Shown here one piece after another: positions 33,609 to 36,651 of a stretch of 36,651 nucleotides of DNA. Numbering within the stretch: position 1 is the first letter of the stretch; each line of letters opens with the position of its first letter. Made by a program: the position numbers and the translations under genes. Location: assembly GCF_030065885.1 (NCBI RefSeq), contig NZ_JASJCS010000019.1, forward strand, positions 1 through 36,651, given 5' to 3'. The notes beneath the pieces were generated by a model. The model ran no database searches, was not told the origin of the DNA, and worked only from the letters and a program-made list of their open reading frames with translations. The stretch is from Ilumatobacter sp. (GTDB lineage: Bacteria; Actinomycetota; Acidimicrobiia; Acidimicrobiales; Ilumatobacteraceae).

Positions 33609-34403
33609 ATGAACGAACCGAACGCTCAGCTCGCCGCCGTCGCGGAGCAGCTGCGCGCCGTGTACGACACCGGCTCGCCGATCCCACCGATCCGGGACTC
33701 GATCGCGTCGGCCGACGAGGCGTACGCGGTGCAGGACCTCAACACGGCGCACCGGCTCGACGCCGGTGGCCGCCTCGTCGGCCGCAAGATCGGCCTCACG
33801 TCGCTCGCCGTGCAGCGCCAGCTCGGCGTCGACCAGCCCGACTACGGGATGCTGTTCGCCGACATGGCGGTCGACGACGGCGCCGAGATCGCCGCCGGCC
33901 GGCTGATCCAGCCCAAGGTCGAGGCCGAGATCGCGTTCGTGCTGGGCGACGACCTGCCTCACGCCGACACCACCCCCGCCGACGTGCTGCGGGCGATCGA
34001 CTTCGCTGTCGCCGCGATCGAGATCGTCGACTCTCGCATCGCCGATTGGCAGATCTCGTTCTACGACACCGTGGCCGACAACGGCTCGTCCGGGCTGTAC
34101 GTGCTCGGTTCGCGGCCGGTCAGCCTCGAGGAGTTCGACCCGATCCTGTGCGGCATGGTCATGGAGCGCAGCGGCGAGCCGGTCTCGGTCGGTGCCGGCA
34201 GCGCGTGCCTCGGCAGCCCGATCAGCGCCGCTGCGTGGCTCGCCCGCACGATGGCGGCCGCCGGCCGCCCACTCGGCGTCGGCGACACGATCCTGTCGGG
34301 CGCGCTCGGGCCGATGGTCGCCGTCGAGCCCGGTGACGCCTTCGAAGCCCGGATCTCGGGCCTCGGCTCGGTGACCGTCTCGTTCGAAGGAGCATCGTCG
34401 TGA
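33609..34403 (+). CDS. dmpE: 2-oxopent-4-enoate hydratase
   Basis: A 264-aa FAH-fold protein with GRKIGLTSLAVQRQLGVDQ and QPKVEAEIAFVLGDD, with the two Glu metal ligands, and IEIVDSRIADWQ, VADNGSSGLYVLG. The hydratase-type VEAEIAF, contrasted with VEPEIAF in the next gene, suggests DmpE. It hydrates 2-hydroxypenta-2,4-dienoate to 4-hydroxy-2-oxovalerate. It is directly followed by dmpH with a four-base GTGA overlap, fitting the physical complex of hydratase and decarboxylase known for these pathways. Confidence 0.9.
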   Translation: MNEPNAQLAAVAEQLRAVYDTGSPIPPIRDSIASADEAYAVQDLNTAHRLDAGGRLVGRKIGLTSLAVQRQLGVDQPDYGMLFADMAVDDGAEIAAGRLIQPKVEAEIAFVLGDDLPHADTTPADVLRAIDFAVAAIEIVDSRIADWQISFYDTVADNGSSGLYVLGSRPVSLEEFDPILCGMVMERSGEPVSVGAGSACLGSPISAAAWLARTMAAAGRPLGVGDTILSGALGPMVAVEPGDAFEARISGLGSVTVSFEGASS

Positions 34404-35173
34404 CCCGCCTCCCGCTGGCCCGGATGGCCGAGATCGCCGATGAAGGTGCCCGCACCGGCACGGCGATCGCACAGTTCACGAACGACCACGAGCTCGACGT
34501 GCCCGACGCGTACGCCGTGCAGGCGCTCTCGATCTCGCGGCGAGTGGCTCGGGGCGAACGCGTCGTCGGCGTCAAGATGGGGCTCACGTCGCGAGCGAAG
34601 ATGGCCCAGGTCGGTGTCGACGAGGTGATCTGGGGCCGCCTCACCGACGGGATGCTCCTCGCCGACGGCGCACCACTCTCGCTGGGCGGCTACGTCCATC
34701 CTCGCGTCGAGCCCGAGATCGCGTTCCTGATCGAGCGTCCGCTGGGCGGCAGGGTCACGGCGATGCAGGCCATGGACGCGGTCGGCGCCGTCGCTGCCGC
34801 GGCCGAGGTGATCGACTCGCGCTACGAGGACTTCAAGTTCGCGCTTCCCGACGTGATCGCCGACAACTCCTCGTCGTCCGGAATCGTCGTCGGCGCGTGG
34901 TGTGACCCCTCGACCCCCATCGACAACCTCGGCATCGCGCTCTCGGTCGACGGCCGCAACCAGGAGGTGGGCTCCAGCGCCGCGATCCTCGGCGACCCGG
35001 TGCGCTCGCTCGTCGAGGCCGCCCGCATGGTCGCGGAGGCCGGCTTGCAGCTCGAACCCGGGTGGATCGTGCTCGCCGGCGGCGCCACGGCCGCCGTCCC
35101 GCTCGTCGCCGGCTCGTCGTACCGGGTCACGGTCGAGTCACTCGGCCGCGTTGGCTTCACCGTCACCGAATAG
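34400..35173 (+). CDS. dmpH: 4-oxalocrotonate decarboxylase
   Basis: A 257-aa protein with GTG start. It is a paralogue of dmpE but has [36 protein letters not shown] and [20 protein letters not shown], the decarboxylase pattern of DmpH/XylI/NahK. It decarboxylates 2-oxo-hex-3-enedioate to the substrate of the hydratase. In the classic Pseudomonas order dmpH lies after dmpG; here it is next to dmpE, so the complex-forming pair is adjacent. Confidence 0.92.
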   Translation: MTRLPLARMAEIADEGARTGTAIAQFTNDHELDVPDAYAVQALSISRRVARGERVVGVKMGLTSRAKMAQVGVDEVIWGRLTDGMLLADGAPLSLGGYVHPRVEPEIAFLIERPLGGRVTAMQAMDAVGAVAAAAEVIDSRYEDFKFALPDVIADNSSSSGIVVGAWCDPSTPIDNLGIALSVDGRNQEVGSSAAILGDPVRSLVEAARMVAEAGLQLEPGWIVLAGGATAAVPLVAGSSYRVTVESLGRVGFTVTE

Positions 35174-35198
35174 CTCCCGTCCCTGGAAGGAACTCCAC

Positions 35199-36095
35199 AT
35201 GGCAACCGCCGCGATCGTCGGCCCCGGCAACATCGGGACCGACCTCATGTACAAGCTGCTCCGGTCGTCCGACATCGAGCCGCGCTGGATGATCGGCGTC
35301 GATCCGGCGTCCGAGGGGCTCAAGCGGGCCGAGGCCGAGGGCCTCGAGGCATCCGCCGAGGGCGTCGACTGGCTCCTCGCACGGCCCGAGCTCCCCGACA
35401 TCGTCTTCGAGGCGACGTCGGCGTACGTCCACGTCCGCAACGCCAAGCGCTACCAGGAGGCCGGTATCCGCGCCGTGGACCTGACGCCGGCCGCCCGTGG
35501 CCCGTACGTCGTGCCGCCGGCCAATCTCACCGAACACATCGACGAGTTGAACGTCAACATGGTCACGTGCGGCGGGCAGGCGACGATCCCGATGGTGTAC
35601 GCCGTCTCGCGGATCGTCCCGGTCGACTACGCCGAGATCGTCGCCACCGTGTCGTCGGCGTCGGCCGGCCCGGGCACACGGCAGAACATCGACGAGTTCA
35701 CCCGCACCACGTCCAAGGCCGTCGAGGTGATCGGCGGGGCCACCAGGGGCAAGGCGATCATCATCCTCAATCCGGCCGAGCCGCCGCTGATGATGCGCGA
35801 CACGATCTACTGCTCGATCCCGCTCGACGCCGACACCTCGGCGATCGACGCGTCGATCCGTGAGGTCGCCGCCGACGTGGCCACCTACGTGCCCGGCTAC
35901 CGGCTGGTCGCCGACCCACAGTTCGACGTGCCGTTCGGCGACACCGGCCGCGGCCGGGTCGCCGTGTTCGTCGAGGTCGAGGGGGCAGGCGACTTCCTCC
36001 CGCCGTACGCCGGCAACCTCGACATCATGACCGCCGCCGCCACCAAGGTCGGCAACGAGATCGCCCGATCCCTCACCGTCAAGGAGACCGTCTGA
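35199..36095 (+). CDS. dmpF: Acylating acetaldehyde dehydrogenase
   Basis: A 298-aa protein (ATG 35199, GGAAGG upstream). The NAD-binding [14 protein letters not shown] motif opens the protein. Cys124 in [13 protein letters not shown] is the catalytic residue of DmpF/BphJ enzymes, and [18 protein letters not shown] is diagnostic. It converts acetaldehyde, NAD+ and CoA to acetyl-CoA and works as a complex with the aldolase by channelling acetaldehyde. It overlaps dmpG by one base (TGATG), fitting coupled synthesis of the partners. Confidence 0.96.
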   Translation: MATAAIVGPGNIGTDLMYKLLRSSDIEPRWMIGVDPASEGLKRAEAEGLEASAEGVDWLLARPELPDIVFEATSAYVHVRNAKRYQEAGIRAVDLTPAARGPYVVPPANLTEHIDELNVNMVTCGGQATIPMVYAVSRIVPVDYAEIVATVSSASAGPGTRQNIDEFTRTTSKAVEVIGGATRGKAIIILNPAEPPLMMRDTIYCSIPLDADTSAIDASIREVAADVATYVPGYRLVADPQFDVPFGDTGRGRVAVFVEVEGAGDFLPPYAGNLDIMTAAATKVGNEIARSLTVKETV

Positions 36096-36651
36096 TGCCC
36101 TTCTCCGACACCCTCGACGTCCGCGTCACCGACACCAGCCTGCGCGACGGTTCGCACGCCAAGCGGCACCAGTTCACCGAGTCCGACGTGAGATCGATCG
36201 TCGCCGCGCTCGACGGCGCCGGGATGCCGGTGATCGAGGTCACGCACGGCGACGGCCTCGGCGGCTCGTCGTTCAACTACGGGTTCTCGGCCGTCGACGA
36301 GCGGGTCCTCATGCAGGCCGCCGTGGACGAGGCCCGCCGGGCGAAGATCGCAGCGCTGATGCTGCCCGGTCTCGGCGTCAAGGACGACATCAAGGCCGCC
36401 CACGACCTCGGGGTCTCGATCATCCGGATCGCGACCCACTGCACCGAGGCCGACATCTCCGAGCAGCACTTCCAGATGGCGCGCGAGCTCGGGCTCGAGA
36501 CGGTCGGCTTCCTGATGATGGCGCACACCGTCGGCCCCGACGTGCTCGCTGCGCAGGCCCGCATCATGGCCGACGCCGGCTGCCAGTGCGTCTACGTCGT
36601 CGACTCGGCCGGGGCGATGATCCTCGAGGACGCCAGCGACCGGGTGGCTGC
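36095..36651 (+). CDS. dmpG: 4-hydroxy-2-oxovalerate aldolase, 5' part (cut by window edge)
   Basis: The first 185 codons of a DmpG/BphI-type aldolase. The N-terminus [18 protein letters not shown] has Arg17, Asp18 and His21 at the positions of the metal and catalytic residues, though the usual GMH is GSH. Then come [18 protein letters not shown] and [17 protein letters not shown]. It splits 4-hydroxy-2-oxovalerate to pyruvate and acetaldehyde for DmpF. The rest of the gene lies beyond the window. No frameshift is seen. Confidence 0.96.
   Translation, partial: MPFSDTLDVRVTDTSLRDGSHAKRHQFTESDVRSIVAALDGAGMPVIEVTHGDGLGGSSFNYGFSAVDERVLMQAAVDEARRAKIAALMLPGLGVKDDIKAAHDLGVSIIRIATHCTEADISEQHFQMARELGLETVGFLMMAHTVGPDVLAAQARIMADAGCQCVYVVDSAGAMILEDASDRVA

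Noticed and set aside
1..36651. CRISPR arrays, tRNA or rRNA genes and insertion sequences
   Set aside because: No repeat-spacer arrays, transposase genes or RNA-gene signatures were seen on either strand.

Overview
The window is high-GC DNA with dense, overlapping genes, GTG starts and almost no spacer sequence. Together with the family content this suggests an actinobacterium, perhaps an Acidimicrobiia (Ilumatobacter-like) lineage; that placement is inference from composition and gene style. No rRNA, tRNA, CRISPR array, transposase, integrase, capsid or terminase gene was found.

Region 1 (about 1-23,550, all minus strand) is a nearly complete extracellular contractile injection system (eCIS; Afp/PVC-like) locus. 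In transcription order it encodes a TIR-CBS protein, a PAAR-like DUF4280 spike tip, a DUF4255 cap/terminator protein, an unrecognised 359-aa protein, one sheath, two inner-tube paralogues, a DUF5908 peptide, a LysM baseplate-hub protein, a VgrG-like (gp27/gp5) spike, a gp25-like baseplate protein, two very large baseplate proteins (Afp11- and Afp12-like), a 1341-aa protein ending in four beta-sandwich repeats (candidate fibre), a tape-measure protein and an AAA+ ATPase. At the left edge is the first 50 codons of a gene with a DUF4157 (eCIS core) N-terminal signature, probably a cargo or peptidase. Junctions overlap (ATGA/GTGA) or are a few bases long, so translational coupling is likely. The TIR and PAAR genes are separated from the structural operon by a 266-base gap that holds a perfect 8-bp inverted repeat. 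The TIR protein is the best candidate effector or self-acting NAD hydrolase of the system.

Region 2 (23,940-25,860, minus strand) is a three-gene unit: a GntR/FCD regulator, a GlcG/HbpS (DUF336) protein and a fumarylacetoacetate-hydrolase-fold hydratase/decarboxylase. It diverges from region 3 (26,096 to the right edge, plus strand), a phenol/aromatic meta-cleavage operon. That operon encodes a six-component phenol hydroxylase (dmpKLMNOP), a XylT-like ferredoxin (dmpQ), catechol 2,3-dioxygenase (dmpB), 2-hydroxymuconic semialdehyde dehydrogenase (dmpC), 2-oxopent-4-enoate hydratase (dmpE), 4-oxalocrotonate decarboxylase (dmpH), acetaldehyde dehydrogenase (dmpF) and the start of 4-hydroxy-2-oxovalerate aldolase (dmpG). 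Together they hydroxylate a phenol to a catechol, open the ring between C2 and C3, and take the product through the oxalocrotonate branch to pyruvate and acetyl-CoA. The tautomerase (dmpI) and hydrolase (dmpD) are not in the window.

The main regulatory signal is in the divergent gap 25,861-26,095. Five copies of a TCTCnGAGA-like palindrome have centres at 25,933, 25,953, 25,972, 25,991 and 26,011, a spacing of 19-20 bp. They tile both predicted promoters and look like a phased multi-site operator for the GntR protein.
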